Shown: one piece after another, positions 8,392-16,763 of the stretch
How positions within the stretch are numbered: position 1 is the first letter of the stretch
How the letters are laid out: each line of letters begins with the position of its first letter
Source of the DNA: CAIKMD01 sp035552195
Lineage (GTDB): Bacteria; Pseudomonadota; Alphaproteobacteria; ATCC43930; CGMCC-115725
Length of the DNA stretch: 64,000 nucleotides
Assembly (NCBI GenBank): GCA_035552195.1
Contig: DASZLU010000026.1
Location: forward strand, 124,001 to 188,000
Direction: 5' to 3'
Notes under the pieces: model-generated
The model's input: the letters and a program-made list of their open reading frames with translations, nothing else
What the model was told of the DNA's origin: nothing
The model's database searches: none
Position numbers and translations under genes: made by a program

Positions 8392-9429
8392 TCAGCCCGC
8401 AGCCGGCTTCGGCACGATCTTCGCCCGCAGCGAGCCGATGACCGGCGAGCGGATCTCGACGGTGTCGCCGGGCTTCAGGAAGCGATCGGGCGGATATTCG
8501 CCGCCGGGCAGCATCTCGCTCGAATCCGCCGCGGTGCCAGCGGCGGTGCCGCCGCTGACGATGTCGCCGGGATAGAAGGTGAAATCCAGCGACAGGAATT
8601 CGATGTATTCGGCGAAATCGTAGACCATGGTCTTGGTCGAGTAGTTTTGCCGCCGCTCGTTGTTGACGAAGACCTCGACCTGTGCGTCGAAAGGATCGAC
8701 TTCGCCGACCGCGATGCAAGGACCGAGCGAATAGCCGGTATCGAAATTCTTCGAGGTCGCGAAACGGCTGCCCTTGTTCGGCTCATGGGGGCGCCGGATG
8801 CTCCAATCGCCGAGCAGCGTCACGCCCCAGATATATTCGCGGGCATTCGCCGCTTTGATATCCTTGCCCTTCTTGCCGAGGATGACGGCGATCTCGCCCT
8901 CGTAATCGAAACGCGTCGACCACGACGGCAGGATCACGTCGCCATCGGGGGCTACCGGATCCTTGCCGACTTTCCAGAAGCCGCGGATTCCTTCTTTGCG
9001 TTGCTTCTCACGCGCGTCTTCGAGCGTCAACGCCGGGCCGGGCTTGTTGCCTTGCATCTTGATCGCCATCGCCAACGCATGGTCGGCGAAATTCGCGCCG
9101 GCGCAGGCGACCCGCGCGCCCTTCGGCACCGGCGCGTGAATAGCGACGTCGCCCGGCGCGTGGATCAGCTTTTCGCCGCGCTCGCCGGTCTTCGACTGCG
9201 CTTGGCCGAAGAGGTAATCGACCGCCTTCTGCGCATTCTCCAGGGCAAGAGGACCGGCTTCGATGAAACGCATGAGATCGGGCGGAGCCTGCTGCTCGGC
9301 CGCGCTATAGGGATAACGCTCGTTCTGGCGCTCGCGGAGATACTTCGCGAAAGCCAGCGACACGTCGACGATTTGCGACTGGTGTAAATAGCCGAGCCGC
9401 TGATCCGGCCCGAAGACGACAAGCTTCAT
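8392..9429 (-). CDS. Fumarylacetoacetate hydrolase (FAH) family protein
   Basis: A 345-residue protein with the FAH fold. FDYEGEIAVILGKKG holds two of the acidic metal ligands. SKNFDTGYSLGP and the glycine-rich SGGTAAGTAADSSEML near the C-terminus fit the substrate pocket, and the protein ends with a LKPGDTVEIRSPVIGSLRAKI barrel strand pair. The family cleaves C-C bonds of diketo acids or decarboxylates and hydrates dienoates in aromatic catabolism. A GGGAGGG ribosome binding site precedes the ATG. The gene converges on the VOC/ThDP/dehydrogenase operon. The N-terminal 110 residues are longer than in the smallest FAH proteins, as in the 2-keto-pentenoate hydratase-like group. Confidence 0.88.
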   Translation of the reverse strand: MKLVVFGPDQRLGYLHQSQIVDVSLAFAKYLRERQNERYPYSAAEQQAPPDLMRFIEAGPLALENAQKAVDYLFGQAQSKTGERGEKLIHAPGDVAIHAPVPKGARVACAGANFADHALAMAIKMQGNKPGPALTLEDAREKQRKEGIRGFWKVGKDPVAPDGDVILPSWSTRFDYEGEIAVILGKKGKDIKAANAREYIWGVTLLGDWSIRRPHEPNKGSRFATSKNFDTGYSLGPCIAVGEVDPFDAQVEVFVNNERRQNYSTKTMVYDFAEYIEFLSLDFTFYPGDIVSGGTAAGTAADSSEMLPGGEYPPDRFLKPGDTVEIRSPVIGSLRAKIVPKPAAG

Positions 9430-9544
9430 CGGTCACCCTCCCGTTTCTTGGAGGCGACTGTAGAGCAGGAAAGCTTCGTTTTCGAGGCTCGGAACGGCGG
9501 GCAGCGCAGGTGGTTTACCCTTCGAATGACCACGGAGGTTTTCG

Positions 9545-9865
9545 ATGCCCGCTTATCTCATCGTGCATCGCCGCAAGATCACAGATCCCGAGAGCCTGAA
9601 GCGGTACGACCATGTCGAGGAATCGATCGGCAAATTCGGCGGCAAAGTCCTGATCCGCTCGGACGAATTCCTCGTGCTGGAAGGCCGGTGGCACAGCGGC
9701 AGCAGCACCAACGACGGCCGGCCCGAGCGCATTACCGTCATCGAATTTCCCGACATGGCGCAGTTGCGCCGCTGGTACGATTCGCAGGACTACGCGGCGC
9801 TCAAAGAGATCCGCAAAGAGAATTCGGCCTCGGACATCGTGGCGGTCGAAGGCGCGGCCGGCTGA
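9545..9865 (+). CDS. DUF1330 family protein
   Basis: A 106-residue protein with the alpha-beta ferredoxin-like pattern of DUF1330. It begins PAYLIVHRRKITDPESLKRYD, has a central GGKVLIRSDEFLVLEGRW strand pair, and then ERITVIEFPDMAQLRRWYDS with YAALKEIR. The invariant aromatic and Arg positions of the family are visible. ACGGAGG lies just upstream of the ATG. No enzymatic activity is established for most members; some are tied to dimeric alpha-beta barrel monooxygenase-like folds. It stands alone, divergent from the FAH gene. Confidence 0.9.
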   Translation: MPAYLIVHRRKITDPESLKRYDHVEESIGKFGGKVLIRSDEFLVLEGRWHSGSSTNDGRPERITVIEFPDMAQLRRWYDSQDYAALKEIRKENSASDIVAVEGAAG

Positions 9866-9927
9866 GCCGGTCGCGTCAATGGCTTTCGCGGATCGTGACG
9901 AGGCGCCCGGCTACTGAACGCCGAGGC

Positions 9928-10251
9928 TTACTGAACACCGGACGCCAAGCCCGGGAGCTCTGCGCTTTGCGTGATCGTATTGGCCGAACATTGCGTGCCG
10001 CCGGCGGTCTCGATCGGCGTCACTTGCGCGCTCGGAAGCGCGCGCGCGCGGGCCTCGACCGGGCTCAACACGCCGCCGGTCGCGGCCAAGGTCGAGGCAG
10101 GCGCGCACGGCGCCGGCAGCCGCAGATCAGGCGCGTTCATTGGCGGATTCGGGTTATGCGGACCCGGCGTAACCCCAGTGTTCGGCGCCTGCGCAAATGC
10201 CGCTACCGTCCATCCGAAGCTCGCAATCGTCAGCACAAGGGCACGTTTCAT
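9928..10251 (-). CDS. Small secreted Pro/Ala-rich protein
   Basis: A 107-residue protein with an N-terminal signal peptide (MKRALVLTIASFGWTVAAFAQA, cut after AFA). The mature part is Pro-, Asn- and Ala-rich with two cysteines, one near the middle and one near residue 85, that could form a disulfide. GGGAGGG lies upstream of the ATG. No family is recognised. It lies downstream of another exported small protein on the same strand, but a hairpin separates them. Confidence 0.7.
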   Translation of the reverse strand: MKRALVLTIASFGWTVAAFAQAPNTGVTPGPHNPNPPMNAPDLRLPAPCAPASTLAATGGVLSPVEARARALPSAQVTPIETAGGTQCSANTITQSAELPGLASGVQ

Positions 10252-10283
10252 GATCGCCCTCCTTCCCTACATTGAGAGAACGG

Positions 10284-10310
10284 AGACGGCCGTGGGAACG
10301 TTCCCCGTCT
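10284..10310. terminator. Inverted repeat between two leftward genes, possible terminator
   Basis: A perfect 12-base palindrome GGGAACGTTCCC (10294-10305) is flanked by AGACGG and CCGTCT, giving a longer interrupted hairpin. It sits just past the stop of the leftward gene at 10320 and before the start of the one at 10251. There is no T run, so it could be a weak terminator or a protein-binding site. Confidence 0.35.
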
Positions 10311-10319
10311 TGCGTGTGT

Positions 10320-10826
10320 TCACCCGCTCTGGGCGGCGGAGAAAGTCACGTAGCTCTTGCTGTTGCCGCGGACGACGATGACGCCTTCCTGCGTCGCGCT
10401 GGGCGTTCTCGCGACGGGCGTATGACGGTGCACCGATTGCTGTTGCACGGGCATCGGCTGCTCCGCGATCAGTACCGTCGGTGCATAACCGAAATTATCG
10501 ACCCATACGCCGTCGGTACCGAGCGTGAGGAAATGCGAGCCTATGCGGCGGGAGCGGCGGAACGAACCGTTGCGTTGTGAGAACGGCGTCGACGACGACG
10601 CGACGGGATTCGGCGACGATGCGAAGCTGCGTCGCACGGTTGCCGGGCCGGGGATCGATGGGCCGGTGGTGTGCACCGTGCCCGGGCGACCGACACGGAA
10701 CCCGCCGCCATGACCGCCGAAACCGCCGCCGCCGCGGGCATCGGTCGTTGTCGGCAACATGGTCGTCGTCATCAGAATGAGCGCAACGCTCGATACGATG
10801 AGCCGCGTTCTCGTGATCATCGCCAT
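10320..10826 (-). CDS. Exported Gly/Ser/Arg-rich protein of unknown function
   Basis: Starting at the ATG at 10826 (AGAGGGTG upstream), the product has 168 residues. Residues 1-30 form a signal peptide (RLIVSSVALILMTTTML followed by polar residues). A glycine-rich stretch follows (ARGGGGFGGHGGGF, about 31-45). After that come Ser/Pro/Arg-rich sequence and a short ordered C-terminal part with IGSHFLTLGTDGVWVDNFG. The low-complexity composition suggests a surface or periplasmic protein. The open frame extends upstream into the monooxygenase gene but without coding character there. No known family is recognised. Confidence 0.65.
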   Translation of the reverse strand: MAMITRTRLIVSSVALILMTTTMLPTTTDARGGGGFGGHGGGFRVGRPGTVHTTGPSIPGPATVRRSFASSPNPVASSSTPFSQRNGSFRRSRRIGSHFLTLGTDGVWVDNFGYAPTVLIAEQPMPVQQQSVHRHTPVARTPSATQEGVIVVRGNSKSYVTFSAAQSG

Positions 10827-10842
10827 GGGGACACCCTCTTGC

Positions 10843-12462
10843 TCAAAAGCCGGTGACACGCTCGAGCAGAGCGCCGACCTCGCGCGGCGGCGCGTCGCTG
10901 CGCCAAGCAACATGCCCGTCCGGTCGCACAAGAACAAGCTTTCGTTCGTAAGCGCTTGCAATGTCGCGGTCCTCGATGTGAACGATGCTGAGCGGCGTGC
11001 CGCATCGCACGGCAGCAGCGTCGCGGAAAGTGTTGCCATCGTCCGCATTGTCGAAACACAGCAACGTGAAACCGCGGCCGAAGAGATCGAGCGTGGATCG
11101 ACCTTCGCTGAGCCAGGCATGCGGCGCGCGTCCGCCCGGTCGCGATGTCGGACGATAGGTCTCGGGATCGTCCTCCAATGCCGGGGTGCCGTCGAGAACG
11201 CAGATCGGCGAATCTTCGTAGCGATAACCGAGTTGCAAGCCCATGGTGCGGAATTCGCGCCCGACCTGATTGACGAGGATGTCGCCGATGCGCTGGCGCA
11301 GCGCGTCGCCCGCGTCGCCGGCTTCATCGAGCGCATCGAGTCCGTCGCCCCAGCCGGTCTGCGCGGCGTGGAATTGTGTCGCGCTGCCGACGGCACGCGC
11401 ACCGGCGGGCCGGCGCTCGCGGTCATAGCTCGCAATGAGGTGTGGCCCACCCCAGCCCCGGACCACCGCAGCGAGTTTCCAGCCGAGATCGACCGCATCG
11501 CCGAGTCCCGTGTTCATACCCAGCGCACCGGTCGGCGAGACCTGATGCACCGCATCGCCTGCCAGCAACACGCGGCCACCGCCGTAGCTTTCGGCGAGCA
11601 CGCTTTGCCGCCGCCAGACATTGATGTCGACCCAGTCGACAGCGAGATCGCGGCCGAGCACGCGGCGCAGATAGGCGGCTTTGTCGACGCTTTCGACCGT
11701 CGTGTCGTGGCCGGTCTCGTTGACCATCAAGCGCCACAACGCATTTGCCGGATCGATGATGCGCAGATTGGCCCAGACGCCGCCGCGATCGACGGGCACG
11801 AAGAAGGTGCCCGGCTCCTTACCACAGATATCGAGAAGGCGCGGCGCGTGGAAAAACATGTTCACCGCATGGCCGAGCACGCCCTTGCCGGCGAGGGCGA
11901 TGTCGCTGGCGCGGCGCACGACGCTGCCCGCGCCATCGCAACCGACGAGATATTGCGCCTCGATCGTCTCGCGCGCGCCGCTGACCGCGTCGATCACCGT
12001 CGCGACGATGCCGCCACCTGTCTCCTCGAATGATTCGAAGCGACAATGATAGCGCAACGTCACTTGCGGGAAGGAGCGTGCGAAACGTTGCAGGATCGGA
12101 TCGAACCAGGTTTGCGAGCAAGTCTGTGTGTATTCAGGCGAATGTTCCGAGGCCCGGATCTGGCGCGGCGGGCGTTTGACGCGGCCAAGCTCATAGCCGC
12201 TGAGCGTGGTCATGAAGACCACGTCCTTGGGCCAGGAAAGCGGGAAGGGGGTGTCGAGAACTTGCTCGGCGATGTCCCAACGGCGGCAGAATTCCATCGA
12301 GCGCGTGTTGACCTCGTTCATCTTCGGGGTCTTCACCACGCCATCGCCTTGCTCGATGAGAAGGCAGCGAATGCCTTGCCAGCCGAGCTCGGCCGCCAAG
12401 GCAAGACCGACTGGCCCGCCGCCGACAATTAGAACCGGAAGCATTTGTTTTGCGGTGCTCAT
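10843..12462 (-). CDS. FAD-dependent aromatic monooxygenase (group A, MhpA/PheA-like)
   Basis: The 539-residue protein has the three fingerprints of group A flavin hydroxylases. GGGPVGLALAAELG near residue 14 binds the FAD ADP moiety. A DG motif (VGCDGAGSVVRRA, about residue 175) serves NADPH/FAD. GGGRVLLAGDAVHQVSPTG (about 300) with GMNTGLGDAVDLGWKL contacts the ribityl chain. The C-terminal 150 residues form the thioredoxin-like domain typical of the phenol hydroxylase/MhpA branch. Such enzymes hydroxylate phenolic rings with NAD(P)H and O2. No ring-cleavage dioxygenase is adjacent, so the substrate is open. Confidence 0.92.
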   Translation of the reverse strand: MSTAKQMLPVLIVGGGPVGLALAAELGWQGIRCLLIEQGDGVVKTPKMNEVNTRSMEFCRRWDIAEQVLDTPFPLSWPKDVVFMTTLSGYELGRVKRPPRQIRASEHSPEYTQTCSQTWFDPILQRFARSFPQVTLRYHCRFESFEETGGGIVATVIDAVSGARETIEAQYLVGCDGAGSVVRRASDIALAGKGVLGHAVNMFFHAPRLLDICGKEPGTFFVPVDRGGVWANLRIIDPANALWRLMVNETGHDTTVESVDKAAYLRRVLGRDLAVDWVDINVWRRQSVLAESYGGGRVLLAGDAVHQVSPTGALGMNTGLGDAVDLGWKLAAVVRGWGGPHLIASYDRERRPAGARAVGSATQFHAAQTGWGDGLDALDEAGDAGDALRQRIGDILVNQVGREFRTMGLQLGYRYEDSPICVLDGTPALEDDPETYRPTSRPGGRAPHAWLSEGRSTLDLFGRGFTLLCFDNADDGNTFRDAAAVRCGTPLSIVHIEDRDIASAYERKLVLVRPDGHVAWRSDAPPREVGALLERVTGF

Positions 12463-12551
12463 GGCGGCCAGCCTAGCTCTAACGCAACTGTGAAGTCATG
12501 GGCGCCAGCTTAGTCGCTACATTCCGCCGACAAAATGCGATTGGAATAAAT

Positions 12552-13009
12552 ATGGGCGATCTATCGACCGAGCCAAAGCTGCTCCTGCCGGGCCTCGCGC
12601 CGCTCTATCGCCACACAGTGCCGTTCTCATGGCTCGTGGTGCGCCTCGCCGCTGGTCTCATTCTTTTCTATCACGGCACGGGCAAGATCGGTCACGTCGA
12701 CGCCGTGACGGCCAACATGATCAAGAACGGCATTCCGCTGTCGCTATCGGTGCTCGCCGCTTACACCGTGATCATCAGCGAGACCATCGGCCGTTCTCCG
12801 TCGCGATCGGTTTTTTCACCCGCTTCTTCGCCGCGGCTTGCGCGATCGATCTTGCCGTCATCACCTTCGACGTGCTGTGGCCCAAAGGCTTCGTTTGGTC
12901 GCAGGGCGGCTATGAGTTCATGCTGATGTGGGGCTTGATCATGTTCGCGATCGCCCTCCGCGGCGGCGGCCCCTATTCGGTCGATCGCTGGATCGGCCGC
13001 GAGCTTTGA
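12552..13009 (+). pseudogene. DoxX family membrane protein, frameshifted
   Basis: The first frame encodes PFSWLVVRLAAGLILFYHGTGKIGHVDAV and then a second helix ending ISETIG at about 12790. The rest of a DoxX protein (SVAIGFFTRFFAA, further helices, YEFMLMWGLIMFAIALRGGG) follows in a different frame to 13009. Adding one base in the GGCCG run near 12789-12793 would restore ETIGPFSVAIGFFTRF. The intact product would have about 152 residues and four transmembrane helices. DoxX proteins act in quinone-linked or thiol redox processes at the inner membrane. An ATG at 12498 is an alternative start. The gene is divergent from the FAD monooxygenase. Confidence 0.82.
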
Positions 13010-13051
13010 TCTCATCTCGCATGCGGGGCGCTTAGCGCCTATATCAGGGGC

Positions 13052-13303
13052 ATGAGCAAGCTCGGCTACGTGATAGCGGCAGCGCTTGGCTTGGCCGCGA
13101 TGGGCGTCGCCTGGCAAGCTTGGAACGCGATGGCGGACGTCCAGATCGGGGCATCCGGCATCGTCGCCATGATCCTTGGGGCGGTCGGCGCGCTGGCCCT
13201 GGGCGGGGCGTTGATGGCGCTGCTCTTCATCAGCAACCGCCGCGGCTTTGACGAGGAAGCCGGCGGGCATGTGAAAATCGAGCGAAAAAACTACCCTGAT
13301 TAG
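13052..13303 (+). CDS. Small two-helix membrane protein
   Basis: An 83-residue protein with two hydrophobic helices, about residues 4-24 (LGYVIAAALGLAAMGVAWQA) and 36-61 (IVAMILGAVGALALGGALMALLF), and a polar C-terminus with ISNRRGFDEEAGGHVKIER. CAGGGGC precedes the ATG closely. The SNRRGFDE end resembles small conserved alphaproteobacterial membrane proteins, but no function is known to me. Confidence 0.75.
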   Translation: MSKLGYVIAAALGLAAMGVAWQAWNAMADVQIGASGIVAMILGAVGALALGGALMALLFISNRRGFDEEAGGHVKIERKNYPD

Positions 13304-13405
13304 GGAATCTAGGAGTTCCGAGCCCGCCCACAGCGTTTTTCCGGCGGACATCGATAGAGAAACGGTAGTAATCGCGCGCGTGTCACGGTATAAATTCGGT
13401 ATAGA

Positions 13406-13431
13406 TTGATCGCTTGATCAATAATTTGATC
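13406..13431 (+). promoter_or_regulatory. Triple TTGATC site upstream of the XRE regulator, candidate operator
   Basis: The hexamer TTGATC occurs three times, at 13406, 13414 and 13426. The middle copy is part of the palindrome TTGATCAA (13414-13421). The cluster lies 24 bases before the XRE start codon and just after AT-rich sequence (TATAAATTCGGTATAGATT) that may hold the promoter. Placement and repetition suggest autoregulation by the XRE protein, but this is inferred from sequence only. Confidence 0.5.
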
Positions 13432-13454
13432 GTCAACGAGGGGGAAGCTTAGAC

Positions 13455-13898
13455 ATGGCCGAAGTCCGTAAAGGCGATGACAACGCCGGGCGCCGGCGTC
13501 GTACGATTCGCGAGCACGGCCCCGATCCTGTCGATGTGCATGTCGGTCGCCGCCTGCGCCAGGCGCGGTTCCTTGCCGGCATGAGCCAGGAAGAACTGGG
13601 CGCCGGCATCGGCGTTTCCTTCCAGGCTGTGCAGAAATACGAGCACGGCGAGAACCGGCTGAGCGCCAGCCGTCTCTACAAGGCGGCGCGGCTTCTCGAT
13701 CGTCCGGTGTCGTTCTTCTTCGAAGAGCTCGGCGGCGAGGCCGCAACCGGCTCGAGCAAGGGTTTTACCCGCGAAGAGATCGAGTTGGTGCGCCATTTCC
13801 GCCAGATCCCGAGCGAGGAAGTGCGCGAGCACCTATTGCAAATGACCAAACGTATCGGCGGGCTCGAAGGCGCCGATAGCGCCGACAAATCGGCCTAA
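13455..13898 (+). CDS. XRE family transcriptional regulator
   Basis: A 147-residue protein with a central helix-turn-helix (about residues 33-88): VGRRLRQARFLAGMSQEELG, then GVSFQAVQKYEHGENRLSAS as the recognition helix, then LYKAARLLDRPVSFFFEEL. The C-terminal extension EEIELVRHFRQIPSEEVREHLLQMTK is typical of a conserved alphaproteobacterial group of XRE regulators. GAGGGGGAAG precedes the ATG. A repeated TTGATC element upstream and a strong terminator downstream indicate a single-gene transcript, likely self-controlled. Confidence 0.92.
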   Translation: MAEVRKGDDNAGRRRRTIREHGPDPVDVHVGRRLRQARFLAGMSQEELGAGIGVSFQAVQKYEHGENRLSASRLYKAARLLDRPVSFFFEELGGEAATGSSKGFTREEIELVRHFRQIPSEEVREHLLQMTKRIGGLEGADSADKSA

Positions 13899-13924
13899 GC
13901 GCCGCTCGAGCGAAGCCTCACTCG

Positions 13925-13966
13925 AATGCCCGCGGCGCCGCTTGGCCCGCGGGCATTTTCGTTTTT
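13925..13966 (+). terminator. Rho-independent terminator after the XRE gene
   Basis: An 11-bp perfect stem AATGCCCGCGG / CCGCGGGCATT (13925-13935 and 13947-13957) with an 11-base loop, followed by the T-rich run TTTTCGTTTTTG. It lies 27 bases after the XRE stop and separates it from the ABC importer genes. Confidence 0.88.
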
Positions 13967-14035
13967 GTTATCGCCGCACGCCGGGACCTTGCGCTAGAAA
14001 GTCCGCGAACTCTTCGAGACAAAAGCGAGGACGGG

Positions 14036-15049
14036 ATGGTACGCATTTTTTCGGCAGCCCTCGGTGCGGTTGGCGTCGCGCTTGCTGTGACGGCTGTCGT
14101 TGCGCCCGCTCGGGCGCTCGATCAGGTGACTTTCGGCACCGATTGGCAGGCCGAGGCTGAGCATGGCGGCTATTACCAGGCGCTCGCGACCGGCCTCTAT
14201 GAAAAATATGGGCTGAAGGTCACGCTGCGCCAAGGCGGGCCCCAGGTGAACCAGACCCAGCTGCTCGCCGCCGGCCGATTGGATTTCGAAGAGGCGCCGG
14301 CCTCGTTCACGGCGATGAATTTCGCCAAAGAGAAAATCCCGATGGTCGCCGTCGCGGCCTTCTTTCAGAAGGATCCGTCGGTGCTGATCGCGCATCCGGG
14401 CGTCGGCAATGACAGCCTTCAGGCGCTAAAGGGCAAGCCGATCATGATCGGCGCCGATACGCGCGTCGGCTGGTGGCTCTTCCTCAAGGCGAAGTTCGGC
14501 TACGCCGACAATCAGATCCGTCCCTACAATTTCAACATGACACCCTTCCTTGCCGATAAGAACGCCGTGCAGCAAGGCTATCTGACAAGCGAGCCGTTCC
14601 TCATCGAGCAGCAAGGCAAGGTTAAGCCCGTCGTCTTCCTCCTCGCCGATGAGGGTTACACGAGCTACGGTTCGATCATCGAGGTTTCGCAGAAGACGAT
14701 CGACGGCAAGCCCGACCTGGTGCAGCGCTTCGTCAATGCCAGCATCGAGGGGTGGTATTCCTTCCTCTACGGCGATCCGGCGCCGGCCTACGCACTTATC
14801 AAGAAGGACAATCCCGACCAGTCGGACGATCTTCTCAAATATGCGCACGACACGATGAAAGCGCAGAGTGTCGTCGATAGCGGCGATTCGCTGAAGCTCG
14901 GCATCGGCGCGATGAGCGATGCGCGGTGGCAGGATTTCTTCAAGGTCATGTCCGACGAAGGCCTCTATCCCAAGGACATGGATTGGAAGAAGGGCTACAC
15001 GCTGCGCTTCGTCGATCAGCACGTCGGGATGAGTTCCCCATCCAAATGA
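14036..15049 (+). CDS. ABC transporter substrate-binding protein (NMT1/THI5-like)
   Basis: A 337-residue periplasmic binding protein. The signal peptide ends at ARA (about residue 27). The mature part begins LDQVTFGTDWQAEAEHGGYYQALATGLYEKYGL, the NMT1/ThiY-like opening that places a ligand near the WQAEAEHGGYY segment. GRLDFEEAPASF and GKPIMIGADTRVG are the usual hinge-region motifs. It is followed 10 bp later by the ATPase and then the permease, making this the only complete importer in the window. By family and context it could import a pyrimidine or thiamine precursor or a related nitrogen compound; the ligand is not determined. Confidence 0.9.
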   Translation: MVRIFSAALGAVGVALAVTAVVAPARALDQVTFGTDWQAEAEHGGYYQALATGLYEKYGLKVTLRQGGPQVNQTQLLAAGRLDFEEAPASFTAMNFAKEKIPMVAVAAFFQKDPSVLIAHPGVGNDSLQALKGKPIMIGADTRVGWWLFLKAKFGYADNQIRPYNFNMTPFLADKNAVQQGYLTSEPFLIEQQGKVKPVVFLLADEGYTSYGSIIEVSQKTIDGKPDLVQRFVNASIEGWYSFLYGDPAPAYALIKKDNPDQSDDLLKYAHDTMKAQSVVDSGDSLKLGIGAMSDARWQDFFKVMSDEGLYPKDMDWKKGYTLRFVDQHVGMSSPSK

Positions 15050-15059
15050 CCGCGCCGCA

Positions 15060-15836
15060 ATGACAGCGAGCGCGGCCGCGGCGCCAATCGTCGAAGTTCC
15101 CATCGTCGAAGTTAGCGGTATCGGCAAAAGCTTCCGCAACGGCACGGTCGCGCTTCAGGGCATCGATCTGCGTGTCGCGCCGGGTGCCTTTCTCTCGTTG
15201 TTGGGACCGTCCGGTTGCGGCAAGAGTACGCTGTTGCGCTTGATCGCCGGCCTTACGGCGCCGAGCGCAGGCCGCATCGCGTTGAACGGCGTCGCGCGCG
15301 GCAAGATCGGCTTCGTCTTTCAGGAGCCGACGCTGATGCCGTGGGCCACGGTTTGGGGCAATGTCTATCTGCCGCTGCGTCTGATGGGCGTGTCGCGCGA
15401 GCAGGCTGCGCCGAAGATCGAAGCGACGCTCGCCTCGGTCGGGCTCGATGCTTTCGCCAAGACCTATCCGCGCGAGCTCTCGGGCGGGATGAAGATGCGG
15501 GTCTCGATCGCGCGGGCTCTCGTCACCGAGCCGCAGCTTCTTCTGCTCGACGAGCCCTTCGCTGCGCTCGACGAGATCACACGCTTCAAGCTCAACGAGG
15601 ATCTGCTCGCGCTCTGGCAATCGCATCGATGGACGGTGATCTTCGTCACCCACAGCGTCTTCGAATCGGTGTTCCTCTCGAACCGCATCGTGGTGATGAC
15701 CAAGCGCCCGGGCCGCATCGCCGCCGACGTGCCGATCGATCTCGCCTATCCGCGCGAAGCCGCGCTGCGCACCGCGAGCGACTACACCGCGCTCTGCGCC
15801 CGTCTTTCGCACACTCTCGCGGAGGCGGCGGCATGA
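15060..15836 (+). CDS. ABC transporter ATP-binding protein (SsuB/TauB/ThiZ type)
   Basis: The 258-residue ATPase has all nucleotide-binding motifs: Walker A GPSGCGKST (49-57), Q-loop FVFQEPTLMPW, signature LSGGMKMRVSIARAL (near 138), Walker B LLLLDEPFAALDE (near 160) and the H-loop VTHSVFESV. The SGGMKMR form is common in importers of nitrate, sulfonate and HMP type. Its stop overlaps the permease start (ATGA). It energises uptake with the upstream binding protein. It is the only ATPase of this family visible here and may serve other binding proteins in the window. Confidence 0.95.
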   Translation: MTASAAAAPIVEVPIVEVSGIGKSFRNGTVALQGIDLRVAPGAFLSLLGPSGCGKSTLLRLIAGLTAPSAGRIALNGVARGKIGFVFQEPTLMPWATVWGNVYLPLRLMGVSREQAAPKIEATLASVGLDAFAKTYPRELSGGMKMRVSIARALVTEPQLLLLDEPFAALDEITRFKLNEDLLALWQSHRWTVIFVTHSVFESVFLSNRIVVMTKRPGRIAADVPIDLAYPREAALRTASDYTALCARLSHTLAEAAA

Positions 15837-16615
15837 AAAGCCCCGCGCGCATCCTCGCGCCGCTGATCGTCGGCGCGATCATTCTCATCGCCTGGGAGGC
15901 AGCGGTCCGGATCGAAGCCATCCCGCCGTACATCTTGCCGGGGCCGATCCTCATTGCGCAGACGCTGTGGACCGACGGACCGAGCTTACTCGGCTCGCTC
16001 GCGGTGACCCTGCGCATCACCCTGGCGGCGCTTGCCGCGGCGGTGATCCTCGGCGGCGCGATCGCGGTGATGTTCGCGCAGTGGCGCTTGCTCGAGATTT
16101 CGTTCTTTCCCTATGCGGTGATCTTGCAGGTGACGCCGATCGTTTCGATCGCCCCGCTGATCATCATTTGGGTCGACGACACGTTTGCATCGCTGCTGAT
16201 CTGCGCCTGGATCGTCGCCTTCTTTCCGATCGTCGCGAACACCACGCTGGGGCTCAACAGCGCCGACCGCAATCTTATCGCGCTCTTCCAGCTTTACGGC
16301 GCTACGCGCTGGCAGGCGTTGCGCTTCCTGCGCCTGCCCGCGGCGCTGCCTTATTTTCTCGCCGGCGTGCGCATCAGCGGCGGGCTCGCGCTGATCGGTG
16401 CGGTGGTCGCGGAGTTCGTCGCCGGCACCGGCGGCACCTCGACGGGTCTTGCCTCGCGCATCCTCGAAGCCGGCTACCGGCTCGAGATCCCGCGGCTCTT
16501 TGCGGCGTTGTTCCTCTTATCGCTCACCGGCATCCTGATCTTCGCCGCACTCTCCTGGCTCTCGAACGCGCTCTTGCGGCGTTGGCACGAAAGCGCGCTG
16601 CCCGAAGAGGAATAG
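15833..16615 (+). CDS. ABC transporter permease (SsuC/TauC/ThiX type)
   Basis: A 260-residue inner-membrane permease with about six transmembrane helices. The cytoplasmic EAA loop is recognisable as ALFQLYGATRWQALRFLRLPAALPYFLAGVRISGGLALIGAVVAEF (given here as the family landmark at about residues 150-195). The start ATG overlaps the ATPase stop by four bases, so the two are translationally coupled. One copy suggests a homodimer channel. No further transport gene follows. Confidence 0.94.
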   Translation: MKSPARILAPLIVGAIILIAWEAAVRIEAIPPYILPGPILIAQTLWTDGPSLLGSLAVTLRITLAALAAAVILGGAIAVMFAQWRLLEISFFPYAVILQVTPIVSIAPLIIIWVDDTFASLLICAWIVAFFPIVANTTLGLNSADRNLIALFQLYGATRWQALRFLRLPAALPYFLAGVRISGGLALIGAVVAEFVAGTGGTSTGLASRILEAGYRLEIPRLFAALFLLSLTGILIFAALSWLSNALLRRWHESALPEEE

Positions 16616-16763
16616 GCGCCTGGCGGCGGCAGAATTCCCGCGGGGTTTGACGCGTCCGCGGCACGGTGATAGCCTTTTCGTAAATAAGCTAACGACGGTT
16701 AAGTTATTAACGAATCGCCGATGACGCGCCGTATAAAGCGCACGGGGATGAGGGAGGAAGAGC

